Shown: in pieces, positions 15,862 to 23,184 of the stretch
How the letters are laid out: the number at the start of each line of letters is the position of its first letter
How positions within the stretch are numbered: position 1 is the stretch's first letter
NCBI GenBank assembly: GCA_023667165.1
Contig: JAMPAO010000006.1
Coordinates: 1-26,730, forward strand
From: Ruminococcus sp.
GTDB lineage: Bacteria > Bacillota > Clostridia > Oscillospirales > Ruminococcaceae
Direction: 5' to 3'
DNA: 26,730 nt
Notes under the pieces: generated by a model
The model's database searches: none
Seen by the model: the letters and a program-made list of their open reading frames with translations, nothing else
What the model was told of the DNA's origin: nothing
Made by a program: the position numbers and the translations under genes

Positions 15862-17016
15862 GTGATATATTTTGATAACGCGGCAACCACTTATCCCAAA
15901 CCCGCAAGCGTAAGAGAAGCGGTCTCGCAGGCAATGATAAGCTGCGGAGGAAATCCCGGCAGGAGCGGTCATGCAATGTCGCTGACCGCTTCAAACGCGG
16001 TTTACAGGGTAAGAGAAAAGGCTGCCGAGATGTTCGGAGCGCTTCCCGAAAATGTGATCTTCACCTCCAACTGTACCCACAGCATAAACATGGCGGTCAA
16101 GGGCGTCGCAGAGCAGGCGCTGAGAGAGGGAGAGCCGTTTCATGTGATCATATCCGATCTCGAACACAATTCCGTCGCCCGACCCGTTCACGAGCTTGCC
16201 AAAAGGGGACTTACCTACAGCATAGCTCACGTTTCCGATGACGACGGGGAAACCGTAAACAATTTCAGAGAACTGATCACCCCCGATACGAAAGCGATAG
16301 TCTGCACCCTCGGCAGCAATGTCACAGGCAGGCTGCTGCCCTTTCGGGAAATAGGGGAGCTTGCGGAAAGCAAGGGCATATGCTTTATCGGCGACGGAGC
16401 GCAGGTCTGCGGAACGGTAAATATCAATATGCCGCAGGACCGTATAAATATCCTTTGTATGCCGGGACATAAGGGACTGTACGGCATTTCCGGAACGGGA
16501 CTTATGATAACCGACGGCAAATTTCCGATCTATCATATCATGGAGGGCGGCACTGGCAGCACCTCGGATGAGCTTGAACAGACCCCCTTTCTTCCCGAGG
16601 GACTTGAAAGCGGCACGGTCAATACCGTCGGAATAGTTTCCGTAGGCGCGGGGATAGATTTTATAAAAAACACCTGCATTGACAGGATATACAGCCATGA
16701 ACAAGCGCTCTGCGAAAGATTTATAAACCGCGCGGAGAATATAAACGGAGTAAAGCTCTACCGCGGAAACGGAGCCTATCTGCCAATCGTCCTGTTCAAC
16801 GTCTGCGGACTTAATTCCGAAGAAACCGCAGGATACCTGGGAGAACGGGGGTTTGCGCTTCGGGGCGGACTTCACTGCTCCGGTCTTGCCCATAAGGCGT
16901 TAGGAACATTATCCGTCGGCGGCGTGAGATTTTCCCCATCCTGCTTCAATACCGCGGCGCAGGTGGACGCCCTCGCCATGGCGGTAAAGGATATCAGCAA
17001 AAAAACCTCGCAGTAA
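15862..17016 (+). CDS. Aminotransferase class V / cysteine desulfurase family protein
   Basis: 384 aa PLP enzyme. The N-terminus MIYFDNAATTYPKP, the VIFTSNCTHSINMAVKG segment, His in DLEHNSV, the PLP lysine 204 in PGHKGLYG and the sulfur-accepting Cys 339 in GLHCSGLAHKALGT are all intact, so a cysteine desulfurase- or selenocysteine-lyase-like activity is likely. The sequence resembles the EF2568-type subfamily rather than NifS/IscS; no IscU or SufBCD partner is near. The start is GTG 15862 with GAAGGG about 11 bases upstream; an ATG at 15860 is out of frame. Probably co-transcribed with the DUF3343 gene before it. Substrate (Cys or Sec) cannot be told from sequence. Confidence 0.85.
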   Translation: MIYFDNAATTYPKPASVREAVSQAMISCGGNPGRSGHAMSLTASNAVYRVREKAAEMFGALPENVIFTSNCTHSINMAVKGVAEQALREGEPFHVIISDLEHNSVARPVHELAKRGLTYSIAHVSDDDGETVNNFRELITPDTKAIVCTLGSNVTGRLLPFREIGELAESKGICFIGDGAQVCGTVNINMPQDRINILCMPGHKGLYGISGTGLMITDGKFPIYHIMEGGTGSTSDELEQTPFLPEGLESGTVNTVGIVSVGAGIDFIKNTCIDRIYSHEQALCERFINRAENINGVKLYRGNGAYLPIVLFNVCGLNSEETAGYLGERGFALRGGLHCSGLAHKALGTLSVGGVRFSPSCFNTAAQVDALAMAVKDISKKTSQ

Positions 17017-17058
17017 AAAAAGGATCCCTGCCGGTAATTTGGCAGGGATCCTTTTTTT
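17015..17058. terminator. Bidirectional terminator between converging genes
   Basis: Seven As and GGATCCCTGCC (17015-17032), an 8-nt loop, then GGCAGGGATCC and seven Ts (17041-17058) form a perfect 18-bp stem with T-runs on both strands. It overlaps the stop of the aminotransferase and lies 11 bases beyond the protease gene's end, so it serves both. Confidence 0.93.
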
Positions 17059-17069
17059 ATTTCATACCG

Positions 17070-18425
17070 TTATTCCTCATGCTCGTCGTCGCCCGTCAGC
17101 GTTATCGTCACGTCAATATTTCCGTCCGCTCTTGCAAGGGTAAGCGTAAGGGTATCGCCTACGGCTTTTCCGCGCTTAGCCGAAGTAAGCTCCGTCATGG
17201 ACGATATCTCCTCGCCGTCAGCGGCAACGATCACATCGCCCGCGCATATGCCCGCCTGCTCCGCGCCGCTGCCCTCCGCAACGGATACTACCATAACTCC
17301 CTTGTCCACGGGAAGATTATAGTATCTCATCATGGCGGAATTTATATCCGATCCCGTAATGCCGATCTGGGGAGTGACAACATAACCCTTGTTCATAAGC
17401 TCGCTGATAATGGGCATGGCGTCCGTGATCGGTATGGCAAATCCCAGACCCTCGACCTCGCTGTCCACCAGCTTAGAGGAGGTAATGCCCACCACCTGAC
17501 CGTATTCGTTCACCAGCGGACCGCCGGAATTTCCGGGGTTAATGGCGGCGTCCGTCTGAATAAGCGTCATGGAAGCCGAGCCTCCGGCAGCCAGCTCAAC
17601 GTTGAGCGTCCTGTTAAGACCGGATACGATTCCCTCCGACGTGGAAAGTCCCAGTCCGAGAGGATATCCTATAGCAACCGCCTTATCGCCCATGGTAAGC
17701 TCGTCGGAATTTCCGAACTCCGCCGCTCTCAGCTCAAGACCCTGAACGTCCTTTATTTTCAGCACCGCAATGTCGCTGCTTTCGTCATATCCGACTATTT
17801 CCGCCTCGTATTCTTCTTCTTCGTTTCCCGAAAGAACTACCGTTACCCTGTCCGCCGTTTTCGTCACCGTCTGGTAGCTGCCGCCCCTGTTTCCGAAGAA
17901 ATAGTCGAATATATCTCCGCCGCCGAAGCCGTAATCGAAGCCGCTGCCCCCGTCGCTTCTCACATATTCATTTTCCGAAGTCTGTATAACGTGAGCGTTG
18001 GTAATGATGTAGCCGTCGTTTGTCAAAATGATTCCCGTACCCGTGGACGCTCCCGTGCTGAATTCCGCGTGTACGCCCACCACCGAGGGAGATACCTTCT
18101 GAACTATCTGCTTGGTTGTCAGAGCGCCGTTTGACGTCGGAGCGGTCAGCAGACTGCTGACCATATAAGTGTCATCGGCGGCAGCCGTTGTTTCTGCGGT
18201 AACCGCTCCCGTTTCCGTGAGCGTTTCTCTTTCTTCTCCCGCGGCTGACGACGGTATACCGCCGGAGGAAGCCATCGAATTCTGGAGATAAGCGCCTCCG
18301 AAACCCGACGCGCCGCCTGCCAGTACCGCCGCAAGGATAAGAGCCGCAGTTTTTCCGGCGGAATTTTTCGCCTTGTTATTTTTTTCTTCGGGAACGTCAA
18401 TATAATTATAATTGTTTTCGTACAT
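17070..18425 (-). CDS. Membrane-anchored HtrA/DegP-type serine protease
   Basis: 451 aa. An S1C protease with one N-terminal membrane segment (~residues 23-48, after a polar Asn/Tyr-rich cytoplasmic tail), a Ser/Thr/Glu-rich linker, a trypsin-like domain and one PDZ domain (~345-445). The catalytic triad is complete: His 145 in TNAHV, Asp 218 in SSDIAVLKI, Ser 300 in NPGNSGGPLV. A Gly/Tyr/Phe-rich insertion (GGSGFDYGFGGGDIFDYFFG) sits between His and Asp. It would degrade or refold misfolded exported proteins outside the membrane. GAAAGGAAG lies about 8 bases before the ATG. It is monocistronic and sits downstream of the ribosomal operon but behind a strong terminator. Equivalent to HtrA/HtrB/YyxA of Bacillus; the exact orthologue is not decidable. 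Confidence 0.95.
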   Translation of the reverse strand: MYENNYNYIDVPEEKNNKAKNSAGKTAALILAAVLAGGASGFGGAYLQNSMASSGGIPSSAAGEERETLTETGAVTAETTAAADDTYMVSSLLTAPTSNGALTTKQIVQKVSPSVVGVHAEFSTGASTGTGIILTNDGYIITNAHVIQTSENEYVRSDGGSGFDYGFGGGDIFDYFFGNRGGSYQTVTKTADRVTVVLSGNEEEEYEAEIVGYDESSDIAVLKIKDVQGLELRAAEFGNSDELTMGDKAVAIGYPLGLGLSTSEGIVSGLNRTLNVELAAGGSASMTLIQTDAAINPGNSGGPLVNEYGQVVGITSSKLVDSEVEGLGFAIPITDAMPIISELMNKGYVVTPQIGITGSDINSAMMRYYNLPVDKGVMVVSVAEGSGAEQAGICAGDVIVAADGEEISSMTELTSAKRGKAVGDTLTLTLARADGNIDVTITLTGDDEHEE

Positions 18426-18611
18426 AACTATCTTCCTTTCAGATCTATCGTTCGGATATGCCGAAAATATGTTATTTATTCCATATCCGCGGTCTTTTCT
18501 TCTGTGATTATTATGATACCGCCCTTATGTGTAAATTCCGTGATACAGGCTTGAAAACGCGAAAAAAATAATTTTCATGATCCTGTTTTATTTTTCATAA
18601 AAATTTCCCGA

Positions 18612-18698
18612 AAAAAACGGCTGCGGAACTGTTTCGGTAAAACAGCTCCGCAGCCGTTTTTTCAAAGCAAAGCTCTGCTTGTTAAAAGCAGAGCTTTG
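18612..18698 (-). terminator. Tandem hairpins ending the rpmG-rplA operon
   Basis: Two stems follow the rplA stop on the minus strand. First, CAAAGCTCTGCTT (18668-18680) with AAGCAGAGCTTTG (18686-18698), a perfect 13-bp stem. Second, the true terminator: AAAAAACGGCTGCGGA (18612-18627) with TCCGCAGCCGTTTTTT (18647-18662), extended beyond one mismatch by CTGTTT/AAACAG, with a T-run. No rplJ or rplL follows. Confidence 0.88.
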
Positions 18699-18710
18699 AA
18701 AAGTGCTGTA

Positions 18711-19406
18711 TTATACGCCGTACTTTGCTGTGGAAACGGGGATACCCACGCCCATTGTGGAAGCCACCGTGCAGGACTTGAGGTAAGTACCCTTTGCAGC
18801 GGCGGGCTTAGCCTTAACGATAGCCTCAAGAAGAGTTTCAAAGTTTTCGCCCAGCTTCTCCGAACCGAAAGAAGCCTTTCCTATGGGGCAGTGAATGATG
18901 TTTGTCTTATCCAGACGGTATTCTATCTTACCTGCCTTTGCCTCCGCAACAGCCTTGGCAACGTCGGGAGCGACAGTACCTGCCTTGGGGTTAGGCATAA
19001 GACCTCTCGGACCTAAGATCTTACCCAGACGTCCTACCAGACCCATCATGTCGGGGGACGCGATAACAACGTCGAAATCCATCCAGTTTTCCTTCATTAT
19101 CTTGTCCACAAGATCCTGCGCGCCCACATACTCCGCGCCTGCCGCCTTAGCAGCCTCCATCTTGTCCTCCTTGCAGAAAACGCACACTCTGACGTTCTTG
19201 CCCGTACCGTTGGGAAGAACGACCGCGCCTCTTACCTGCTGATCGGCGTGACGGGAATCAACGCCCAGACGAACATGAACCTCTATAGTTTCATCGAACT
19301 TAGCCTTAGCGTTCTTGCACGCAAGATCGAGAGCCTCGTTAGCTTCGTAAAATTTGTTTTTGTCGATCTGCTTTGCGCTCTCGACATATTTTTTACCGTG
19401 TTTCAT
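18711..19406 (-). CDS. rplA: 50S ribosomal protein L1
   Basis: 231 aa, usual length. L1 binds 23S rRNA at the L1 stalk and, in many bacteria, its own mRNA to repress the rplK-rplA unit. Typical segments: MKHGKKYVESAKQIDK at the start, EVHVRLGVDSRHADQQVRG, the PDMMGLVGRLGKILGPRGLMPNPK signature and KTGTV-like AGTVAPDVAKAV, ending in YLKSCTVASTMGVG. AGGAGG lies 9 bases before the ATG. It follows rplK after 75 bases and is the last gene of the operon. Confidence 0.97.
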   Translation of the reverse strand: MKHGKKYVESAKQIDKNKFYEANEALDLACKNAKAKFDETIEVHVRLGVDSRHADQQVRGAVVLPNGTGKNVRVCVFCKEDKMEAAKAAGAEYVGAQDLVDKIMKENWMDFDVVIASPDMMGLVGRLGKILGPRGLMPNPKAGTVAPDVAKAVAEAKAGKIEYRLDKTNIIHCPIGKASFGSEKLGENFETLLEAIVKAKPAAAKGTYLKSCTVASTMGVGIPVSTAKYGV

Positions 19407-19481
19407 AATAATTTCCTCCTAACAGTGGTGATCATTCCGTAAATTCGGAACAGCGGAAAGCGAATCCTCCCACTTATTCTC

Positions 19482-19907
19482 TTAGTCAACAACCTCAACG
19501 CCCATAGAGCGAGCCGTGCCCGCGATCATGCTCATAGCGGTTTCAACGGTAGCCGCGTTAAGGTCGGGCATCTTGGTTTCGGCGATCTTTCTGATCTGAT
19601 CCTTGGTGATCTTGCCAACCTTAGTCTTGTTGGGAACGCCGGAACCGCTCTGCAAGCCGATAGCCTTCTTTATAAGAACAGCCGCCGGAGGAGTTTTAGT
19701 GATAAAGGAGAACGAACGGTCGGCATAGACCGTAATAACAACGGGGATTATAAGACCGATGTCGTTCTTTGTTCTCTCGTTGAATTCCTTAGTAAAAGCC
19801 ATAATATTAACGCCGTGCTGACCGAGAGCGGGTCCTACCGGCGGCGCGGGGGTAGCCTTACCTGCCGCGATCTGAAGCTTGATCAAGCCAACAACCTTTT
19901 GTGCCAT
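19482..19907 (-). CDS. rplK: 50S ribosomal protein L11
   Basis: 141 aa. L11 forms the GTPase-associated stalk base. The start MAQKVVGLIKLQIAAGKATPAPPVGPALGQHG is the canonical N-terminus; ATG 19907 has GGAGG 8 bases upstream, while upstream in-frame ATGs lack a site and exceed family length. The C-terminal RNA-binding domain has KITKDQIRKIAETKMPDLNA and SMIAGTARSMGVEV. Lies between nusG and rplA in the conserved order. Confidence 0.97.
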   Translation of the reverse strand: MAQKVVGLIKLQIAAGKATPAPPVGPALGQHGVNIMAFTKEFNERTKNDIGLIIPVVITVYADRSFSFITKTPPAAVLIKKAIGLQSGSGVPNKTKVGKITKDQIRKIAETKMPDLNAATVETAMSMIAGTARSMGVEVVD

Positions 19908-19975
19908 AATGCACACCTCCATAAATCGTATACCGTAAAGCACAAAGGCTCTGCGGATAATTTTAAAACTGAAAT

Positions 19976-20512
19976 TTAATATTCGCCGGCAGCCGTTACC
20001 TGGGTAATATCCAGCGTAGCAAGCGTTTCCCTGCCGAACATGGATACGGAAACATCCACCGTACCCGCCTCGGGGTCGATAGCCTTGACCTCGCCGATAA
20101 ATCCCTCCATGGAACCGGAGGTTATCTTCACCCTGTCCGCTATCTTGAAATCCACCGAAATATCCTTAACGCCCCGTTCAACGCCCAGAGCCTCGACCTC
20201 TCTGTCGGTCAGAGGAACAGGCTTGCTTCCGGGACCCACAAAACCCGTAACGCCTCGGGTATTTCTCACCACGTACCAGCTATCGTCGGTAAGTATCATC
20301 TTCACCAGAACATATCCGGGAAAGATCTTGCGTTCCACCTCGCGGAGAACGTCCTTGTCGTTTTTCTCCATCACCGTTTCGGTGGGGACTCTCACCTCCG
20401 GTATCAGTCCGTGGAGCTTACGGTTTTCCACAACCTTGAGGATCGTCTGAGCAACCTTGTTTTCATATCCGGAATAGGTGTGGATAACGTACCATTTTGC
20501 TGCTTCTGACAT
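19976..20512 (-). CDS. nusG: Transcription antitermination/elongation factor NusG
   Basis: 178 aa. NGN domain (~5-115) with WYVIHTYSGYENKV and FPGYVLVKM, and a C-terminal KOW domain (~125-178) with ADRVKITSGSMEGFIGEV. NusG binds the RNA polymerase clamp and helps couple transcription to translation or Rho. AAGGAG lies 11 bases before ATG 20512. It follows secE after 60 bases, as in most bacteria. Confidence 0.97.
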   Translation of the reverse strand: MSEAAKWYVIHTYSGYENKVAQTILKVVENRKLHGLIPEVRVPTETVMEKNDKDVLREVERKIFPGYVLVKMILTDDSWYVVRNTRGVTGFVGPGSKPVPLTDREVEALGVERGVKDISVDFKIADRVKITSGSMEGFIGEVKAIDPEAGTVDVSVSMFGRETLATLDITQVTAAGEY

Positions 20513-20572
20513 AAATCTGATCTCTCCTTGAGTGTTAAGATATAACGAAAACCGTTTGATACCGTAAATTTA

Positions 20573-20830
20573 TCATCCTGCCATAGAAAGCAGCTTTCCG
20601 AGCAAAGCGGCAAAAGCGGAATCTATTCCCCATATTGCCAGTCCGCACACCACCATAGTCACAAGGACAACGCTTGTGTTGTTGACCACGGTTTTTTTCG
20701 ACGGCCAGACTACCTTTTTGAACTCGCTTTTAAGATCCTTGAAAAACTTGACTGCCTTGTTCGGTTTCTTTGCGGGTGATTTTTTTGCGGACTTGGCGTC
20801 TGCCTTGCCAGCCTGTTTTTTTTCTGCCAT
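20573..20830 (-). CDS. secE: Preprotein translocase subunit SecE
   Basis: 85 aa, single-spanning Gram-positive type. A Lys/Ala-rich cytoplasmic head (1-28) precedes the amphipathic stretch FFKDLKSEFKKVVWPSKKTVVNNT, the family signature with the WPS turn, and one membrane segment (~50-72). It stabilises SecY in the translocon. GGAGG lies 8 bases before the ATG. Located between rpmG and nusG, the standard position. Confidence 0.95.
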   Translation of the reverse strand: MAEKKQAGKADAKSAKKSPAKKPNKAVKFFKDLKSEFKKVVWPSKKTVVNNTSVVLVTMVVCGLAIWGIDSAFAALLGKLLSMAG

Positions 20831-20846
20831 GCCTCATACCTCCGTC

Positions 20847-20996
20847 TTACTTGGTTTCCCTGTGAAGAGTATGCTTTTTGCAGAACTTGCAGTACTTGTT
20901 CATTTCAAGTCTGTCGGGATCGTTCTTTTTGTTCTTTTTGGTGTTGTAGTTGCGCTGCTTGCACTCGGTGCAAGCCAATGTTACCTTTACTCTCAT
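20847..20996 (-). CDS. rpmG: 50S ribosomal protein L33, zinc-binding form
   Basis: 49 aa. MRVKVTLACTECKQRNY opening and paired CxxC motifs (Cys 9, 12, 36, 39) make this the zinc-binding form. I chose ATG 20996, with AGGAGGT upstream, over the in-frame ATG at 21038, which lacks a site and would overextend the protein. It is the first gene of the operon, 16 bases before secE, and has a leader of ~180 nt from the promoter at 21186-21214. Confidence 0.95.
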   Translation of the reverse strand: MRVKVTLACTECKQRNYNTKKNKKNDPDRLEMNKYCKFCKKHTLHRETK

Positions 20997-21049
20997 ATCG
21001 GCACCTCCTGTTAATACCGGACTGCTCCGGCGTTTCATACTTTAAGGAG

Positions 21050-21069
21050 AAAACGGATTTATCCGTTTT
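21050..21069. other. Short hairpin in the rpmG leader
   Basis: AAAACGGAT (21050-21058), two bases, ATCCGTTTT (21061-21069) form a 9-bp stem within the rpmG leader, followed on the plus strand by further Ts. On the minus strand it could act as a weak attenuator. Its role is unknown. Confidence 0.45.
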
Positions 21070-21116
21070 TCCCTGCCTCCCTCCGAATACGCTTTATGCA
21101 AAAGCATATAAATTAA

Positions 21117-21169
21117 GGGTCAGACCCCATATCCCGCAGGAAATTCGGGCGCAAAAAAATAGACCCCAT
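21117..21169. repeat. REP-like palindrome with repeated AGACCCCAT
   Basis: GGGTCAGACCC (21117-21127) is a palindrome with one central base. AGACCCCAT occurs at 21122-21130 and again at 21161-21169, with a CCCG/CGGG stem between. GGGTCAGACCC-type palindromes are often seen in REP or MITE-like elements; this looks like a remnant inserted in the rpmG leader. No transposase is nearby. Confidence 0.45.
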
Positions 21170-21185
21170 TCAAAGAGGTAAATTT

Positions 21186-21214
21186 ATTATATCACACAAA
21201 AAAAGGCTTGTCAA
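21186..21214 (-). promoter_or_regulatory. Consensus sigma-A promoter of the rpmG-rplA operon
   Basis: On the minus strand TTGACA (21209-21214) and TATAAT (21186-21191) are separated by exactly 17 bp, a full consensus match. It suits a strongly expressed ribosomal protein operon. The -35 box contains the TGA stop of the candidate 53-aa ORF upstream. Confidence 0.93.
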
Positions 21215-21372
21215 GGGTTTTTGACGATTTTTTTGATAAATTTCGGAACGCCGCGTTTTTTATGCCAATCCTTGATCTCGGGTAATATTTTTATATCCCC
21301 GTCAATGAACCTCCCCGCCGAAATACAGCCTGTTTCCGGCATTGCGGTCATACCGAAAAACAAAATTATCAT
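21211..21372 (-). CDS. Candidate 53-aa protein translationally coupled to the 72-aa gene
   Basis: An ORF reading MIILFFGMTAMPETG at the start and ending IKKIVKNP, basic at the C-terminus. Its ATG overlaps the stop of the preceding gene in an ATGA arrangement, the usual sign of coupled translation, and its stop TGA lies inside the -35 box of the rpmG promoter. There is no good ribosome site of its own and I know no homologue. Short length makes it uncertain. Confidence 0.4.
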   Translation of the reverse strand: MIILFFGMTAMPETGCISAGRFIDGDIKILPEIKDWHKKRGVPKFIKKIVKNP

Positions 21373-21587
21373 TTTGAGCTTTGCTTCAGTTGACTTACGG
21401 CGTATTCGATGATCTCCTCCGGAGTGGGAATCCTGCCCTTTTTCGGGATCTGTTCCATAAACATGGCAGCTTCGGGATCGCCGCTGTTTACCGCGGCTTC
21501 TACGGCGGCTTGTATCTCCCGTCTTACGTCCGCATATGACGAACCCGCTTTTTTCGCGGTCAGCTTCAGTGCTTTTTTCGCTTTCAT
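21369..21587 (-). CDS. Small conserved-looking clostridial protein, function unknown
   Basis: 72 aa, cytoplasmic, Lys/Ala-rich at the start. The pattern DVRREIQAAVEAAVNSGDPEAA...IPKKGRIPTPEEIIEYAVSQL resembles short clostridial proteins often annotated with similarity to the Spo0A C-terminal domain; I recall that pattern only loosely and give no function. GGAG lies about 12 bases before the ATG. It overlaps the 53-aa ORF by 4 bases. Both lie just upstream of the rpmG promoter but end before it, so they are not part of the ribosomal transcript. Confidence 0.65.
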   Translation of the reverse strand: MKAKKALKLTAKKAGSSYADVRREIQAAVEAAVNSGDPEAAMFMEQIPKKGRIPTPEEIIEYAVSQLKQSSK

Positions 21588-21748
21588 AAATTTAAATAAA
21601 CTCCTTTTTTGATAATACGGCGGCGTCCTTTTCCGAAAACCGCCGGCATGAAGTATAAAGGTTTATCGCCTATATCATGTACGATTAATATTATATCATA
21701 TACAAGTATAAATTACAAGATAAAACTATATAATTATTTGTACAGTAA

Positions 21749-21770
21749 ATATTACGGCAAGGCGTAATAT
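21749..21770 (+). promoter_or_regulatory. 22-bp dyad upstream of the XRE gene
   Basis: ATATTACG (21749-21756), six bases, CGTAATAT (21763-21770) form a perfect 8-bp inverted repeat 69 bases before ATG 21839, just after a TATAAT at 21729-21734. It is a good candidate operator for autoregulation by the helix-turn-helix protein that follows. Confidence 0.5.
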
Positions 21771-21838
21771 CATCGGAAGAGATCAGCAGATCCGGTATGC
21801 AAGACCGATTTTACGCCCCGCTTTAAGGAGAGAAGCTC

Positions 21839-22195
21839 ATGAAACGCCTAAAAATGCTGCGAAAGGAAAAAGGTATCACACAGGAGAATTTAAGCGCAAT
21901 GATCGGTATCTCGCAAGTGACCGTCAGCGAATATGAAAACGGCAGAAACTTTCCCTCTGCGGATAATCTGATAAAGCTTGCCGATTTTTTCGGCGTAAGC
22001 ACGGATTATCTGCTTGAAAGATCGGATATAAAAGGAGTTCTGAAGCCCGGCAAATACAACGGAGAGGAAACGGAGCTGCTCAACGGATACCGTTCCCTGC
22101 CGCCCAGCGAACGCGCCCTGGCAAGAGCGTATCTTCAAGCTCTCTGCGACAGCAAGGCTCTGCGCTCCTCCGGCGCCAAACGTGAAAAATCATAA
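21839..22195 (+). CDS. XRE-family transcriptional regulator
   Basis: 118 aa. Residues 3-60 form a Cro/CI helix-turn-helix (LRKEKGITQENLSAMIGISQVTVSEYENG, then the FFGVSTDYLLER end typical of Firmicute SinR/Xre repressors). Residues ~75-105 (ETELLNGYRSLPPSERALARAYLQAL) are a short helical tail common in these small repressors and probably used for dimerisation. AAGGAG lies 11 bases before ATG 21839. Its targets are unknown; the dyad at 21749-21770 suggests self-regulation. It converges on the 278-aa gene. Confidence 0.88.
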   Translation: MKRLKMLRKEKGITQENLSAMIGISQVTVSEYENGRNFPSADNLIKLADFFGVSTDYLLERSDIKGVLKPGKYNGEETELLNGYRSLPPSERALARAYLQALCDSKALRSSGAKREKS

Positions 22196-22227
22196 AACCG
22201 CCGGCGAATAAAAATATGCAGACAAAA

Positions 22228-22260
22228 CGGGCGCAAAGGCGTTAACCGCTCTTTGTGCCG
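22228..22260. terminator. Hairpin between converging genes
   Basis: GGCGCAAAG (22230-22238) and CTTTGTGCC (22251-22259) form a 9-bp stem with one wobble and an inner GCG/CGC. On the minus strand it is followed by CGTTTTGTC, so it could end the 278-aa gene; on the plus strand the T-run is weak. Confidence 0.5.
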
Positions 22261-22293
22261 AATTGTCTTAAAAATTATCCCAAAAGCCGAAAT

Positions 22294-23130
22294 TCACCGA
22301 TCCCACGATTTACCCGATCCCAATACCGCCCATAAAACGGCGGCAAGAACCGCCGCCCGAAGCATGATAACTGGCAAAGCGCAGATCCTTTTCTTTCTCC
22401 CCGCAGCGCCTGCCGCCGCAGGATCGTTCCGGAGCCTCATGCGCAGCTCCTCCGAAATTTCCGGAGGGATCTTTTTTATAACGCTCCCTAAAACGAACGG
22501 AAACGCGCTGTCCCGCTCCCACGAATAAAGCCGTCCCCAGAGCTTCGGGAATATTTTCACCGGCGATCTGTAATAGCTCAAGGTCAAAGCCGCAGCCATT
22601 CTTGTAAAAATACTTATCCTGCCGTCCCCCGCCGCAAGATACAGCTCCGCCGTATCGTATAACAGTTTCCTTGCCGTTCTTTTTTCCGAAGCCTTCCCGC
22701 CCCGCCATGATAAACGGCATTCTCCGCAGATAAGCTCTATGCGGAAAATCTCCCCGCCGCCGTCCGCTATCTCTGCGGATACAAGAACCCTGCCGTTTTT
22801 CTCTCCGCAGAAAAAGGAAAATATATCCCATTCCTCTCCCTCAAGCCTGTCCAAAAAAGCGGGAATGTCGCTTTTGTAAAGGCTTTTATCCTTGCTTTCT
22901 CTGATCCTGCCGCTCTCCGTAACAAGCTGCTTTCTGCCCCGTCTGCATACGGAGCGCAGGGAAAATCCGCTGAAAGCGATCTCCCCCCGCCCCGTAAAAA
23001 AGCAGCCGTTTTCGTACAGTCCCAGACCCTCCGCATTCCAGACCATGACATCTCCGCAAATTTCGGCGGAGCAAACAAAGGCATTATCGAAATCAAAACC
23101 CCGCACACTGTTTACCGCTGAATATTCCAT
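22294..23130 (-). CDS. Hypothetical protein with C-terminal membrane segment
   Basis: 278 aa; I do not recognise the family. The N-terminal part (~1-145) looks beta-rich (SAEICGDVMVWNAEGLGLYENG, FRIELICGECRLSW) and might be a PH-like sheet. Residues ~150-235 are helical with many aromatics, including SYYRSPVKIFPKLWGRLYSWERD. A single membrane segment lies near residues 250-270, followed by a few polar residues, so the protein is probably tail-anchored with the bulk in the cytoplasm. There is no signal peptide. AAGGAG lies about 10 bases before the ATG, and a TTGAAA/TATAAT promoter is close upstream. Codon use is normal for the window, so it is probably a real gene. Confidence 0.7.
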   Translation of the reverse strand: MEYSAVNSVRGFDFDNAFVCSAEICGDVMVWNAEGLGLYENGCFFTGRGEIAFSGFSLRSVCRRGRKQLVTESGRIRESKDKSLYKSDIPAFLDRLEGEEWDIFSFFCGEKNGRVLVSAEIADGGGEIFRIELICGECRLSWRGGKASEKRTARKLLYDTAELYLAAGDGRISIFTRMAAALTLSYYRSPVKIFPKLWGRLYSWERDSAFPFVLGSVIKKIPPEISEELRMRLRNDPAAAGAAGRKKRICALPVIMLRAAVLAAVLWAVLGSGKSWDR

Positions 23131-23153
23131 AACCGATCCGCTCCTTATATGCT

Positions 23154-23182
23154 ATTATACCACATACAAGCAAACATTTCAA
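23154..23182 (-). promoter_or_regulatory. Promoter of the 278-aa gene
   Basis: On the minus strand TTGAAA (23177-23182) and TATAAT (23154-23159) are 17 bp apart, followed by a short leader of ~20 bases to ATG 23130. The 96-bp repeat array begins 2 bp upstream of the -35 box. Confidence 0.8.
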
Positions 23183-23184
23183 GC

